Position numbers and translations under genes: made by a program. This document shows positions 44,038 through 54,039 of a stretch of DNA of 64,000 nt, in pieces. The notes beneath the pieces were generated by a model, which worked only from the letters and a program-made list of their open reading frames with translations, searched no databases and was not told where the DNA came from. The stretch covers positions 92,051-156,050 of the forward strand of contig NZ_JBHYFV010000006.1 in NCBI RefSeq assembly GCF_051859345.1. The letters run 5' to 3'. Within the stretch, counting starts at the first letter, position 1, and each line of letters opens with the position of its first letter. This DNA is from Marivita sp051859345. GTDB taxonomy: Bacteria; Pseudomonadota; Alphaproteobacteria; Rhodobacterales; Rhodobacteraceae.

Positions 44038-44730
44038 CTACACCCCCAGCCGGTCGATCAATTCCCGCAAGACCGCGCGATCCGCGTCCGACTTTTCCGC
44101 CATCCGACTGCGGAACAGGGTCGCCTGACTTTCCAGAATCGGCGGTTCATCAAGGATTTTCAGATGGTTCGCCCGCAATGTTTCGCCGGTCGAGGTGATG
44201 TCGGCAACCGCCTCGGCCGTCAGGTTCTTGACCGTTCCTTCGGTCGCGCCCTGGCTGTCGACAAGCTGATAATCCGCCACGCCGCCGCGGCGCAGGTAAT
44301 CCCGCACAAGCCGGTGATACTTGGTTGCGATCCGCATCCGGAATCCGTGCCGCGCCCGAAATGCCGCGGCAGCACCATCCAGATCGTCAAGCGTGTCCAC
44401 ATCGACCCAGCATTGCGGCACCGCCACGATCAGATTGGCCTGTCCAAACCCCAACGGCGCCAGCGGTTGGACCTTCTGGTCCCATTGCACCAGCTTTTCC
44501 TCGATCAGATCATTGCCCGTGACCCCAAGGTGAATGCGCCCCGCCGCCAGTTCGCGCGGAATTTCCCCCGCCGACAAAAGCACGAGTTCAACACCCGCGA
44601 CCCCTTCCACCGCGCCCGCATATTCGCGGTCCGATCCGGTGCGCGACAACGTCACACCACGCGCGCCGAACCAGGCAAAGGTCTTTTCCATCAGCCGCCC
44701 CTTGGACGGCACACCCAGTTTGATCGTCAT
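44038..44730 (-). CDS. hisG: ATP phosphoribosyltransferase, short form
   Basis: A 230-aa catalytic subunit of the first histidine-synthesis enzyme. The signatures are LGVPSKGRLMEKTFAWF, the RIHLGVTGNDLIEE segment, and ATKYHRLVRDYL with SQGATEGTVKNLTAEAVADITSTGETLRAN for PRPP binding. The short form lacks the regulatory domain and needs HisZ, which is encoded directly upstream with a 4-bp overlap. Confidence 0.95.
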   Translation of the reverse strand: MTIKLGVPSKGRLMEKTFAWFGARGVTLSRTGSDREYAGAVEGVAGVELVLLSAGEIPRELAAGRIHLGVTGNDLIEEKLVQWDQKVQPLAPLGFGQANLIVAVPQCWVDVDTLDDLDGAAAAFRARHGFRMRIATKYHRLVRDYLRRGGVADYQLVDSQGATEGTVKNLTAEAVADITSTGETLRANHLKILDEPPILESQATLFRSRMAEKSDADRAVLRELIDRLGV

Positions 44731-45824
44731 GGCAGCCCCCCAAGATCAAGCACCAGGTCGGGCCGGATCACCCCACCCACAGCCGGAATCTCGCGCCCCT
44801 GCCCCAATCGTCTTGTCAGGGCATCATAGCGCCCGCCTGTCGCCACCGGCGGAAGATCGGGTCGCGCTTCGGAATAGAAACCAAAGACGAACCCATCGTA
44901 ATACTCCATCGAGGTGCGCCCGTAAGAGGCTTCGAACTGCAAACTGTCGACGTCGACACCGCGCCGCGCCATCGCCTCGCACCGCGCCTCGAACCGGTCA
45001 AGCGCAGGCAGGATGCCCGGCAGGTCCACCGAAATATCGCGCAGATGTGCAAGGGCGTTTGGACAGGTCTCGGACACTGACAGCACGGAAGAGATCAGCT
45101 CGACCTCTTCACCTGGCATCGGAGCCTCGGCAGCATCTGCGCGAAGCGCCTCGATCCGGACAGCGATCTCGCGCTCACTGCGAAGCCCGATCATCACGTT
45201 CTCTGCGTCCATGGGCACTGGCGACGCCAGCAGCGCAGCCCGCGACGGGGGTACCGGAGCGAGACCCGCAAAGCGTTTGACCAGCGCGGTGAACCGGGCC
45301 GGCCGCCAGATATGCCGCATCAGGGCCACGCGCCGTTCCGGGGTTGTGCGAAGCCCGCCGACCATCGCGATCAGGATACCGATATCTCCTGTCGCCGCCC
45401 GCAGGTTCAACGGGGCCAGCACCTCGGAGAACCGTCCGAACACTTGCGCATCCGCCTCGGCCGGATCGCGGCCACCGAACTGTTCGTAGCCGACCTGCAT
45501 ATATTCACTGCGCCGGTCGGGATGATCTTCCTGCTTGCGGAACACTTCTCCGAAATAGGTATAGCTGGCCGGGCGCCCATCGCCGTCCATGTGATACTGC
45601 ACCACCGGCACGGTGAAGTCCGGGCGCAACATCATCTCACCCCGCTCCGGATCGGACGTCACATAGGCCCGCGCACGGATATCCTCGCCATAGAGGTCCA
45701 AAAGCACTTCCGCAGGCAAAAGGATATCGGTCTCGAACCGCGACGCCCCATCGGCAACGAAGCTCTCGCAGATCATCTCGGCCTCGATCCGGATGCGCGA
45801 CTTTTCAGGGTTGCTCTGCGCCAT
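44727..45824 (-). CDS. hisZ: ATP phosphoribosyltransferase regulatory subunit
   Basis: A 365-aa HisRS-like paralogue that activates and feedback-regulates short HisG. It keeps class II aaRS-like text (MLRPDFTVPVVQYHM for motif 2 surroundings and TGGRYDALTRRLG) but lacks an anticodon-binding domain. ATG overlaps the hisS stop (TGATG), and the stop overlaps hisG. The longer frame to 45908 lies inside hisS. Confidence 0.93.
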   Translation of the reverse strand: MAQSNPEKSRIRIEAEMICESFVADGASRFETDILLPAEVLLDLYGEDIRARAYVTSDPERGEMMLRPDFTVPVVQYHMDGDGRPASYTYFGEVFRKQEDHPDRRSEYMQVGYEQFGGRDPAEADAQVFGRFSEVLAPLNLRAATGDIGILIAMVGGLRTTPERRVALMRHIWRPARFTALVKRFAGLAPVPPSRAALLASPVPMDAENVMIGLRSEREIAVRIEALRADAAEAPMPGEEVELISSVLSVSETCPNALAHLRDISVDLPGILPALDRFEARCEAMARRGVDVDSLQFEASYGRTSMEYYDGFVFGFYSEARPDLPPVATGGRYDALTRRLGQGREIPAVGGVIRPDLVLDLGGLP

Positions 45825-47308
45825 CAGGAATAGCTTTCGAGGATCTCGCGCACCTTGGCGACCAGATCGGCACGCGGCACTTCGAACTGGTTGGGCCGGT
45901 CCTGCCACTCTTCCAGACTGGCGCTTTCCGCGATTTTCGCGCCAAGGATCAGATCCTTGATCTGCACCACGCCATTTGCCTTTTCGTCGCCGCCTTCGAT
46001 CACCGCAACCGGCGCATTGCGCTTGTCCGCGTATTTCAACTGATTGCCGAAATTCTTCGGATTACCCAGATAGACCTCGGCCCGGATGCCCGCGCTGCGC
46101 AGTTCGGCCACCATCGCCTGATAATCGCCCATGCGGTCACGATCCATGACGGTGACCACCACAGGACCATGGCTCTGGCTGCCGATCCGGCCTTTTTCAC
46201 GCAGGGCGGCGAGAAGCCGATCCACGCCGATGCTGACACCCGTGGCGGGGACCGGCTGACCGGTGAACCGTTTGACCAGATCATCATAGCGGCCACCGCC
46301 TGCGACCGATCCGAACTGCCGTTTGCGTCCTTTTTCGTCAATGATATCAAAGGTAAGCTCGGCCTCGAACACGGGGCCGGTGTAATAGCCAAGACCGCGT
46401 ACAACCGATGGATCAATCTCGATCCGATCAGGGCCATAGCCGCCAGCACCCAACAGATCAGCGATCTGTTCAAGCTCTGCCACACCTTCCGCACCAATTG
46501 CACTGTCACCGACCGCCGCCTTCAGATTCTCTATCGTCTGCGCGGCAGTCTCACCCTTGGAGGTTAAGAACGCGATAACGGGCTCGACCTGGGCATCGCT
46601 CAGGCCAACGCCGTCGATATAAGCGCCAGAGGCATCCAGCCGCCCCTTGCCCAGCAACTCGCGCACGCCAGCCTCACCGACCTTGTCGAACTTGTCGATG
46701 GTGCGCAGCACGGCGTCGCGCTGACCGTCATCACCCAGACCAATCGACTCCAGCACTCCGTTCAGAACCTTCCGGTTGTTCACCCGAACAATGTAGTCCC
46801 CACGCGGAATCCCCACGGTCTCGAGGCAATCCGCCAGCATTGCGCAAATCTCGGCATCCGCCGCTACGGACGCGGCCCCAACCGTATCTGCATCACATTG
46901 ATAAAACTGGCGAAACCGCCCCGGTCCCGGCTTTTCATTGCGCCAGACCGGACCCATTGCATAGCGCCGATACGGCAGCGGCAGATCGTTCCGGTGCTGC
47001 GCGTAAACCCGTGCCAGAGGAGCCGTCAGATCATAGCGCAACGCAAGCCAGTCGCCTTTGCCGTCGTCCTCGTCTTCCTGCCAGGCGAACACACCTTCGT
47101 TCGGGCGGTCCACATCCGGCAGGAACTTGCCCAGCGCCTCGACCGTCTCGACCGCGGCACTTTCCAGCGCGTCAAACCCGTAGCGATGATAGACCCCGGC
47201 AATCTGCGCCAGCATGTCGGCGCGTTCGGTCACTTCTGCGCCGAAATAGTCGCGGAAGCCCTTGGGCGTCTGCGCCTTGGGCTTGGGGGCTTTTTTGTCT
47301 TTTGCCAT
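45824..47308 (-). CDS. hisS: Histidyl-tRNA synthetase
   Basis: A 494-aa class IIa aminoacyl-tRNA synthetase that charges tRNA-His. Motif 2 is RYAMGPVWRNEKPGPGRFRQFYQCD, and the His-specific motifs RGLGYYTGPVFEA and GGGRYDDLVKRFTGQPVPATGVSIGVDRL are present. The C-terminal anticodon-binding domain follows (about 395-494). Alphaproteobacterial HisRS is unusual in recognising tRNA-His without the extra G-1; the N-terminus and motif 2 here fit that branch. The start at 47308 (MAKDKKAPK) is chosen over the open frame to 47785. Confidence 0.95.
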   Translation of the reverse strand: MAKDKKAPKPKAQTPKGFRDYFGAEVTERADMLAQIAGVYHRYGFDALESAAVETVEALGKFLPDVDRPNEGVFAWQEDEDDGKGDWLALRYDLTAPLARVYAQHRNDLPLPYRRYAMGPVWRNEKPGPGRFRQFYQCDADTVGAASVAADAEICAMLADCLETVGIPRGDYIVRVNNRKVLNGVLESIGLGDDGQRDAVLRTIDKFDKVGEAGVRELLGKGRLDASGAYIDGVGLSDAQVEPVIAFLTSKGETAAQTIENLKAAVGDSAIGAEGVAELEQIADLLGAGGYGPDRIEIDPSVVRGLGYYTGPVFEAELTFDIIDEKGRKRQFGSVAGGGRYDDLVKRFTGQPVPATGVSIGVDRLLAALREKGRIGSQSHGPVVVTVMDRDRMGDYQAMVAELRSAGIRAEVYLGNPKNFGNQLKYADKRNAPVAVIEGGDEKANGVVQIKDLILGAKIAESASLEEWQDRPNQFEVPRADLVAKVREILESYS

Positions 47309-47521
47309 GGTCAATTCCCGCTTGGGCCTGAGTGTCGCGCCTCCTCTAAACGCTGCGACCCAGCGGGGCAAGCGGCGGCGCGGGTGGCGTTCGTGCCAGA
47401 TGGGCAAAGACCGGTTAAAAGGACCGCTTCGGACCCAATGTTTCGCGCGCGAAACAATAGGGTTCGCGTGCTGACCCATTCCCCTCTTGCCATCGGGCGT
47501 CGGGATGCGCATCTGTCGCAC

Positions 47522-47722
47522 ATGGATATCACCGCCCTCGAAGAACGCCTTGCCCACCTGATCCGTGTCACCGACGACCTGTCGGATACGGTGGCGGCCC
47601 AAGCCAAGGAAATCGACCGCCTGACCGCGCGGGTCGAGATGTTGATGATGCGTGAGGCCCAGCGCGACTCCGAAGGCACAGGGGGCATCGTCCTTGGGGA
47701 TGAACGCCCACCGCACTACTAG
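47522..47722 (+). CDS. slyX: SlyX family protein
   Basis: A 66-aa coiled-coil protein of the SlyX family: MDITALEERLAHLIRVTDDLSDTVAAQAKEIDRLTARVEML with a heptad pattern and the typical ERPPHY C-terminus. Function is not known. It is not covered by a separate short frame in the neighbourhood and lies divergent from hisS; the ribosome site is weak. Confidence 0.85.
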   Translation: MDITALEERLAHLIRVTDDLSDTVAAQAKEIDRLTARVEMLMMREAQRDSEGTGGIVLGDERPPHY

Positions 47723-47776
47723 GCGCGGGGTCGTTTTTCGAAAAACGACGCGTTTTCCTTCAAAGGAAAACCCGCC
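47722..47776 (-). repeat. Two-hairpin intergenic element (copy 3)
   Basis: The palindrome GTCGTTTTTCGAAAAACGAC (47730-47749) is followed by TTTTCCTT (47753-47760) pairing with AAGGAAAA (47763-47770), and by a CCCGCCC run. It separates the convergent slyX and lipoprotein genes. The second hairpin shares the CCTTCAAAGG core with the copy at 43983. Confidence 0.65.
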
Positions 47777-47781
47777 CGGAC

Positions 47782-48756
47782 TCAATTGCCGCGAATGTCC
47801 GTCTCGATCACGGTGCCATCATGGAGCAGGATCGTCTTCCACACCGGGTTCGATCCGAAGGTTCCGTACACGCTGACAAACACGGTATCGCGCGAAAGCC
47901 GGGACATCGCCGATCCGCAAGGCTTGCCCTTGCCAACCCGGCAAATCCGCGACTTGAGGGTTTCATACGCGGCGTCCGTCGTGGAGTAGGGTTGCACCTT
48001 GGAAGGCAGGCCATAGCGCAACTGCTCATGGGTTTCGGGGCTGCCGAACATGGCCAGCGCTGCTGTGAACTGTCGGGCACAGCCATCGCCAAACCCGGTC
48101 ACAAAAAACGCGTGCGGCGCGGTGTTGCCCGGCTGGGAATCGTAAATGGCATAGGTGTTGCGTTTGTCGGGATAGCCCTCGACCCGCGCGCCAAGCTGGC
48201 GGTCCGGCACGTCACAGACACGGGCCAGCGTGCCATAAGGCAGCACGGTGCCCATCGGGACAATCCGGTAATCCGGGTCGTCGGGTCCGGGACCACCATT
48301 CGCGACGGCGTTGCCGAAAATGCCGGTTGTGGGCGCGTCGCTTTGTGTCTGCGGCGGGATGGCGGCAACCTCGGTGGTGCCCTCCCCGGCGGGCGCCTGG
48401 GCGTCGCGGGCGGCGCGGCTGAGAAAGCCCAACAGGCCGCCGCGCGGTGCTTCGGTGGTGTTGGTGGCGGATGTGTCTTCCGGTGCGGTTGCCGCTTCGT
48501 CAAGATCCGCTTCGGCCTCTGCTGGGGTCGGTTCAGGATCGGCGGCACCGCCCAGCAGGCGCCCGAGAAATCCCCGGCTTTGCGGAGCAGACGCAGCGTC
48601 GGTCACATCCCCTTCATCAGGCTCGGCACGAATAGCGGCCTGAATATCGCTGTCACTGACATCGGCGCCCGACAGGCGCGGCACGTCCTGCAATGGATCG
48701 GTGGCGCATCCGGCAAGCAGGCTGGCGGCGAAAAGCATCGCAGCGAAACGAGTCAT
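47782..48756 (-). CDS. Putative lipoprotein of unknown function
   Basis: A 324-aa protein with a lipoprotein signal (MTRFAAMLFAASLLAGC, lipobox LLAGC). A low-complexity Ala/Glu/Asp/Pro-rich linker (about residues 25-150) is followed by a globular C-terminal domain (about 160-324) with GYPDKRNTYAIYDSQPG, HAFFVTGFGDGCARQFTAALAMFG and six cysteines. No family is recognised with confidence. The start at 48756 has GAGGGA 6 nt upstream. It lies 79 bp downstream of dnaE in transcript direction. Confidence 0.78.
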   Translation of the reverse strand: MTRFAAMLFAASLLAGCATDPLQDVPRLSGADVSDSDIQAAIRAEPDEGDVTDAASAPQSRGFLGRLLGGAADPEPTPAEAEADLDEAATAPEDTSATNTTEAPRGGLLGFLSRAARDAQAPAGEGTTEVAAIPPQTQSDAPTTGIFGNAVANGGPGPDDPDYRIVPMGTVLPYGTLARVCDVPDRQLGARVEGYPDKRNTYAIYDSQPGNTAPHAFFVTGFGDGCARQFTAALAMFGSPETHEQLRYGLPSKVQPYSTTDAAYETLKSRICRVGKGKPCGSAMSRLSRDTVFVSVYGTFGSNPVWKTILLHDGTVIETDIRGN

Positions 48757-48835
48757 GGAATCCCTCATATTCCCTCGGGGCAACGTAACGAGGGCCTGTG
48801 GTGTCGTCCAGCGACGTCCCCGTCAGGTGAGCGGC

Positions 48836-51800
48836 TTACAGCTCTTCAACATCAAGAACGCCGCCCAGCGACTTGATCGCGCCCTTGATTTCCGGTGTGA
48901 CGGGAAACTCGCGCGCCAGCGCCACGTCCACCTCGCCCGGCAGCCCCGGCGCGTTGAGACAGCAGATGCGGATCGGACCCTTGCCCGCCTTCGGCAGTTG
49001 ATCCGCCGCGCGCGCCAGAACCGACGCCACATGAGCCACCACATCGGGTTCATCGACAAAGATGCGCAATCCCATACTGATCGAATCCGCAACAGCGATA
49101 TCGACCGGGGCCACGGATCGGCCCAGCAACTTGAGCTGGTCGGATTCCAGCGTCGCTTCGCAGGTCACCATGACCTTCGACCCGGTCTCCAGGTGATCGC
49201 GGGCTGCCTCCAACGTGTCCGAGAACAGCGTGACCTCATAAGCTCCCGTCGGATCGCTGAGCTGGGCAAAGGCAAAGCGGTTGCCACGGGCGGATTTGCG
49301 TTCCTGGCGGCCGGCAACCACACCCGCCATCTTGACCACGCAAGGCCCGTTCTGCGCCTTGGCCAGCACGTCATCCAGCGTCATCGCGCCCTTGCGCTTG
49401 AGCGCGGTCATGTAATCGTCAAGCGGATGTCCCGACAGGTAGAACCCGACCGCCTTGAATTCCTCGGACAGGCGTTCGGCGGGCAGCCAGTCGCTGACCG
49501 GCGACAGACGCGGTTCGGGCAGGTCGTCGCCTGCCTCACCGAACAGCGACACCTGCGCCGAGGCGCGTTGATCGTGGATCGCGGCGGAATAGCCCACCAG
49601 CGCGTCAAGGCTTTCATAGACGCGACGGCGGTTGCGATCCAGCTGATCGAACGCACCGGACCGGGCCAGCATTTCCAAGGGCCGTTTGCCGACGCGTTTG
49701 AGATCGACCCGGCGGGCAACATCGAAAAGGTTAACAAAGGGTTTATCCCCGCGCCCATCGACGATGAGCTTCATCGCCTCCACACCAACGTTCTTGAGCG
49801 CGCCCAGCGCATAGACCAGCGCACCGTCGCGTACGTCGAACATCGCCTGCGACCGGTTCACGCAAGGCGGCACCCAAGGCAGGCTTAGGCCTTTCTTCAC
49901 CTCTTCGAAGAACACGCCCAGCTTGTCGGTCAGGTGAATATCGCAATTCATGACGCCTGCCATGAATTCGACCGGATGGTTGGCCTTGAGCCATGCCGTC
50001 TGGTAGCTGACCACCGCGTAAGCGGCGGCGTGGGATTTGTTGAAACCGTAATTGGCGAATTTCTCCAAGAGGTCGAACACCTCGCTGGCCTTCTTCGCCT
50101 CGACGCCGTTTTCCGCCGCGCCCTTTTCGAACTTGGGGCGCTCGGCGTCCATCGCCTCCTTGATCTTCTTGCCCATCGCACGGCGCAGCAGGTCGGCACC
50201 GCCAAGGCTGTACCCCGCCATGACCTGCGCAATCTGCATCACCTGTTCCTGGTAGACGATGATGCCTTGGGTTTCCTCAAGGATATGGTCGATCAAAGGA
50301 TGCACCGACTCGCGCTCTTTCAGCCCGTTCTTGACCTCGCAATAGGTCGGGATGTTCTCCATCGGGCCGGGACGGTAAAGCGCCACAAGCGCCACGATGT
50401 CCTCGATACAGGTGGGCCTCATGCGCTTGAGCGCATCCATCATGCCCGAGCTTTCCACCTGGAAAACGGCCACGGTCTTGGCAGCGGCATAAAGCTTGTA
50501 GGTCGCCTCGTCATCGAGCGGGATCTGCCCGATGTCGTTCTCGGCCCCCTCGAACGGCTGGTAGAGTTCCGTTCCGTCGGCGGCGACATGCAAGGGCCGT
50601 CCCGTCTTGAAGATCATGTCCAGCGCGTACTGGATCACGGTCAGCGTCTTGAGGCCAAGGAAGTCGAATTTCACCAACCCTGCTTGTTCGACCCATTTCA
50701 TGTTGAACTGGGTCGCCGGCATGTCCGAGCGCGGGTCTTGATAAAGCGGCACCAGCGCGTCCAGCGGGCGGTCCCCGATCACCACACCGGCGGCGTGGGT
50801 CGATGCGTTGCGCAACAGCCCTTCGACCTGCTGGCCATAGGTCAGAAGACGGTCCACCACCTCTTCCTCGCGCGCCATCTCGCGCAGGCGGGGTTCGTCC
50901 TTGAGTGCCTTTTCGATGCTGACAGGCTTCACGCCCTCCACCGGGATCATCTTGGACAGGCGGTCCACCTGACCGTAGGGCATCTGCAACACCCGCCCCA
51001 CATCGCGCACCGCAGCCTTGGACAGAAGCGCGCCAAAGGTGATGATCTGGCCGACCTTGTCGCTGCCGTACTTGTCCTGAACATAGCGGATCACCTCTTC
51101 GCGGCGGTCCATGCAGAAGTCGATGTCGAAGTCGGGCATCGACACACGTTCGGGGTTCAGGAACCGCTCGAACAGCAGTTGATAGCGCAGCGGGTCAAGG
51201 TCGGTGATGGTCAGCGCATAGGCCACCAGTGACCCCGCGCCCGAACCGCGCCCCGGCCCCACCGGGATGTCGTGATCCTTGGCCCATTTGATGAAATCGG
51301 CAACGATCAGGAAATAGCCGGGAAAGCCCATCCCTTCGATGATGCCCATCTCGAATTCCAGCCGTTTCTCGTAGTCCTCCACCGGGGCCGCATGCGGGAT
51401 CACGGCAAGCCGGTCCTTCAACCCCGCACGCGCCTGCCGTTTGAGTTCCTCGACCTCGTCATCGGCGAATTTCGGCAGGATCGGATCACGCCGATAGGCC
51501 ATGAAAGCACAGCGCTTGGCGATTTCAACCGTATTATCAATCGCTTCCGGAAGATCGGCAAACAGCGTCACCATTTCCTGTGGCGACTTGAAGTAATGCT
51601 GCGGCGTCAGGCGGCGGCGCGGTTCCTGCTGGTCGACATAAGCCCCGTCCGCAATGCAGATCAACGCATCATGCGCTTCGTACATGTCGGATTTCGGGAA
51701 ATAGACATCGTTTGTCGCCACCAGCGGCAGACCCATCGCATAGGCCATCTCGACAAAGGGGCGCTCGGTGGCGCGTTCGTTTTCGGGCAAGCCGGACTCG

Positions 51801-52336
51801 CCCGGATGGCGTTGCACTTCGACATAAAGCCGGTCACCGAACATCCCCGCCAGCCGCTGCATGACGGCTTCGGCCGCGCCACGATTGCCCTGCTGCAACA
51901 CGCGGCCGATCGCGCCGTCAGGGCCACCGGTCAGGCAGATCACGCCCTCGCAGTGCCGCTCCAACTCGTCCAGCGTGACATGCGGCAGCTCTCCGTCATG
52001 GCGCAGATAGAGACAGGAGTTGAGCTTCATCAGATGCTCATATCCGATTTCGGATTGCGCAAGCAGAACCACGGGCGCTGGCGGCTTGGCGCGCTCTCCC
52101 GGTGCGGGATCGGCGATGCGCAGATCGACCTGACAACCGATGATCGGCTGGATTCCCGCATCCGCCGCACCCACCGAAAACTCGAGCGCGGCAAACAGGT
52201 TGTTCGTGTCGGTCAGGGCGACTGCCGGCATGCCCTTGTCGATGCACAGGAACGGCAATTTCTTGAGCCGCATCGCCCCTTCAAGAAGCGAATATTCGGA
52301 ATGCACACGCAGGTGAATGAATCGGGGATCAGCCAT
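48836..52336 (-). CDS. dnaE: DNA polymerase III alpha subunit
   Basis: A 1166-aa replicative polymerase, DnaE1 type. The PHP domain begins with FIHLRVHSEYSLLEGAMRLKKL, and the palm catalytic aspartates are in MPDFDIDFCMDRR (about residue 405). MATGRGSGAGSLVAYAL-like text (VGPGRGSGAGS) is present before it. Helix-hairpin and OB domains follow (KMAGVVAGRQERKSARGNRFAFAQLSDPTG about 985). The start at 52336 (MADPRFIHL) is chosen over the longer frame; the ribosome site is weak. Length is standard. Confidence 0.97.
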   Translation of the reverse strand: MADPRFIHLRVHSEYSLLEGAMRLKKLPFLCIDKGMPAVALTDTNNLFAALEFSVGAADAGIQPIIGCQVDLRIADPAPGERAKPPAPVVLLAQSEIGYEHLMKLNSCLYLRHDGELPHVTLDELERHCEGVICLTGGPDGAIGRVLQQGNRGAAEAVMQRLAGMFGDRLYVEVQRHPGESGLPENERATERPFVEMAYAMGLPLVATNDVYFPKSDMYEAHDALICIADGAYVDQQEPRRRLTPQHYFKSPQEMVTLFADLPEAIDNTVEIAKRCAFMAYRRDPILPKFADDEVEELKRQARAGLKDRLAVIPHAAPVEDYEKRLEFEMGIIEGMGFPGYFLIVADFIKWAKDHDIPVGPGRGSGAGSLVAYALTITDLDPLRYQLLFERFLNPERVSMPDFDIDFCMDRREEVIRYVQDKYGSDKVGQIITFGALLSKAAVRDVGRVLQMPYGQVDRLSKMIPVEGVKPVSIEKALKDEPRLREMAREEEVVDRLLTYGQQVEGLLRNASTHAAGVVIGDRPLDALVPLYQDPRSDMPATQFNMKWVEQAGLVKFDFLGLKTLTVIQYALDMIFKTGRPLHVAADGTELYQPFEGAENDIGQIPLDDEATYKLYAAAKTVAVFQVESSGMMDALKRMRPTCIEDIVALVALYRPGPMENIPTYCEVKNGLKERESVHPLIDHILEETQGIIVYQEQVMQIAQVMAGYSLGGADLLRRAMGKKIKEAMDAERPKFEKGAAENGVEAKKASEVFDLLEKFANYGFNKSHAAAYAVVSYQTAWLKANHPVEFMAGVMNCDIHLTDKLGVFFEEVKKGLSLPWVPPCVNRSQAMFDVRDGALVYALGALKNVGVEAMKLIVDGRGDKPFVNLFDVARRVDLKRVGKRPLEMLARSGAFDQLDRNRRRVYESLDALVGYSAAIHDQRASAQVSLFGEAGDDLPEPRLSPVSDWLPAERLSEEFKAVGFYLSGHPLDDYMTALKRKGAMTLDDVLAKAQNGPCVVKMAGVVAGRQERKSARGNRFAFAQLSDPTGAYEVTLFSDTLEAARDHLETGSKVMVTCEATLESDQLKLLGRSVAPVDIAVADSISMGLRIFVDEPDVVAHVASVLARAADQLPKAGKGPIRICCLNAPGLPGEVDVALAREFPVTPEIKGAIKSLGGVLDVEEL

Positions 52337-52616
52337 GGCGCCACAGTATGCAGTACACGCGCGGCTGAAAAGCCCAAGACTTCGGTTCGACACGCTCTTC
52401 GCAATTCGGCCCGCGCCTTGGTCGGCAACGGCCCAAAAGGTCGCCGGAACAGGCAAACTTTGCGTCAGGTCAGGCGCAAAATCACGAAACCTCTTGCCAA
52501 ACCATCGCCGCCTTGCCTAGCCTGAGCACATAACAGGGATACCCCGCGCATCTTCTACGCCGCATCGAGGGCGCGCAAAAACCGGGGCATGACGGTAAGG
52601 CGGCAGGTTATTTCAC

Positions 52617-54017
52617 ATGGATATCACCTTTCTTCTGAACGGAGAGAGCGTGGAGTTGCGAGACGTGTCGCCAACCGTCACGCTGCTTGACTGGCTGCGA
52701 GAAGAGCGTGGCCTGACGGGAACCAAGGAAGGCTGCAACGAAGGCGATTGCGGCGCCTGCACGGTGATGGTCACCGACACACGCGGCGCGCGGGCGCTCA
52801 ATGCATGCATCCTGTTCCTGCCCCAGCTTGATGGCTGCGCGGTGCGCACGGTTGAAGGCATCAGCGGACCGGATGGTGTACTGCACCCGGTACAAGAGGC
52901 GATGATCGACCACCACGGTTCGCAATGCGGCTTTTGCACGCCGGGCTTCGTCGTGTCGATGGCTGTGGCGCATCTCAATGGCGACACCGGCCATGACGAC
53001 GCGCTGGCGGGCAACCTCTGCCGCTGCACCGGCTATGCGCCGATCATCCGCGCGGCAGAAGCGGCGAAAGACGCATCCGTGCCCTCCTGGATGACCGACA
53101 CGCTCCCGGCTTCTTTGGGCCATAAATACCCTTCGGGGGGTCTGGGGGGCAGACAGCCCCCCCGCGTCTCCGCGCCGCAAACGCTCGAGGACCTTGCGAC
53201 GACCTACGCCAGGCACCCCGACGCGACGCTGATCGCAGGGGCGACCGATGTGGGCCTCTGGGTGACCAAGTCGCTGCTCGATCTGGACGACGTGATCTTC
53301 CTGAACCGCTGCACCGAGCTGCAACAGATCGAAGAGAGCGACGACACCCTCCGCATCGGCGCGGGTGTGACGATGGACCGGGTCTTGCGAGCGGTCAAAG
53401 ACCTGCACCCCTCCTATGCCGAGATGATCCGCCGCTACGGCTCGGCGCAGGTCCGCGCGGCGGCCACCATCGGCGGCAATATCGCCAATGGTTCGCCCAT
53501 CGGGGACAACCCGCCGGCGCTGATCGCGCTGGCGGCGACCCTGCACCTGCGGGCAGGCGATCACCGCCGCGAGATGCCGATCGAGGAATTCTTCGTCACC
53601 TATGGCAAACAGGACCGCGCCAAGGGTGAATTCGTCGAAGCGGTCACGATCCCGCGCCACGCGCCGGGGCTGAAGGTCTACAAGCTTTCCAAACGGTTCG
53701 ATCAGGACATTTCCGCCGTGTGCGGCGCGGTCAATATCACCGTGACCGACGGCAAGGTCACAAACGCGCGCATCGCCTTTGGCGGTATGGCCGGAACCCC
53801 GAAACGCGCATCCGCTGTCGAGGCGGCACTGACACGCGCGGACTGGAGCGAAAAGACCATGCGCGCGGCGATGGCGAAGATGGGAGAGGATTTCACACCG
53901 CTTTCGGACATGCGCGCCTCTGCGGACTACAGGCTGCACGCGGCGGAAAACATGCTCTTGCGCTATTGGCACGAGGATCAGGGGATTGCGTCAAACGTGC
54001 TGGAGGTATCGGCATGA
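52617..54017 (+). CDS. xdhA: Xanthine dehydrogenase small subunit (Fe-S and FAD)
   Basis: A 466-aa subunit carrying two [2Fe-2S] clusters and FAD for purine oxidation. First-cluster cysteines are in EGCNEGDCGACTVM, with the next at about 72; second-cluster cysteines are in CGFCTPGFV and CRCTGYAPI. The FAD domain has LIAGATDVGLWVTK and AAATIGGNIANGSPIGDNPP. Residues about 165-183, in the linker between these domains, are encoded by a GC-rich palindromic element at 53110-53166. First gene of an xdhABC cluster. Confidence 0.95.
   Translation: MDITFLLNGESVELRDVSPTVTLLDWLREERGLTGTKEGCNEGDCGACTVMVTDTRGARALNACILFLPQLDGCAVRTVEGISGPDGVLHPVQEAMIDHHGSQCGFCTPGFVVSMAVAHLNGDTGHDDALAGNLCRCTGYAPIIRAAEAAKDASVPSWMTDTLPASLGHKYPSGGLGGRQPPRVSAPQTLEDLATTYARHPDATLIAGATDVGLWVTKSLLDLDDVIFLNRCTELQQIEESDDTLRIGAGVTMDRVLRAVKDLHPSYAEMIRRYGSAQVRAAATIGGNIANGSPIGDNPPALIALAATLHLRAGDHRREMPIEEFFVTYGKQDRAKGEFVEAVTIPRHAPGLKVYKLSKRFDQDISAVCGAVNITVTDGKVTNARIAFGGMAGTPKRASAVEAALTRADWSEKTMRAAMAKMGEDFTPLSDMRASADYRLHAAENMLLRYWHEDQGIASNVLEVSA
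53110..53166 (-). repeat. REP-like element inside xdhA coding sequence
   Basis: Contains CCATAAATACCCTTCGGGGG followed by a hairpin of GGGGGGTCTG with CAGACAGCCCCCC. Read on the minus strand it is G/C hairpin, CCCCCCGAAGG, GTATTTATGG, CCCAAAGAAGC, close in order to the xdhB insert (CCCCCCGGAG, TTTATCGGGCAA, GATGAAGC). It stays in frame and adds a Gly/Pro/Arg-rich linker. Confidence 0.6.
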
Positions 54018-54039
54018 GCGTCAAACCGGAGGTTTGCAC

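Noticed and set aside
49934..52525. Two plus-strand frames over 400 codons opposite dnaE
   Set aside because: They mirror dnaE codon positions and lack ribosome sites and recognisable domains.
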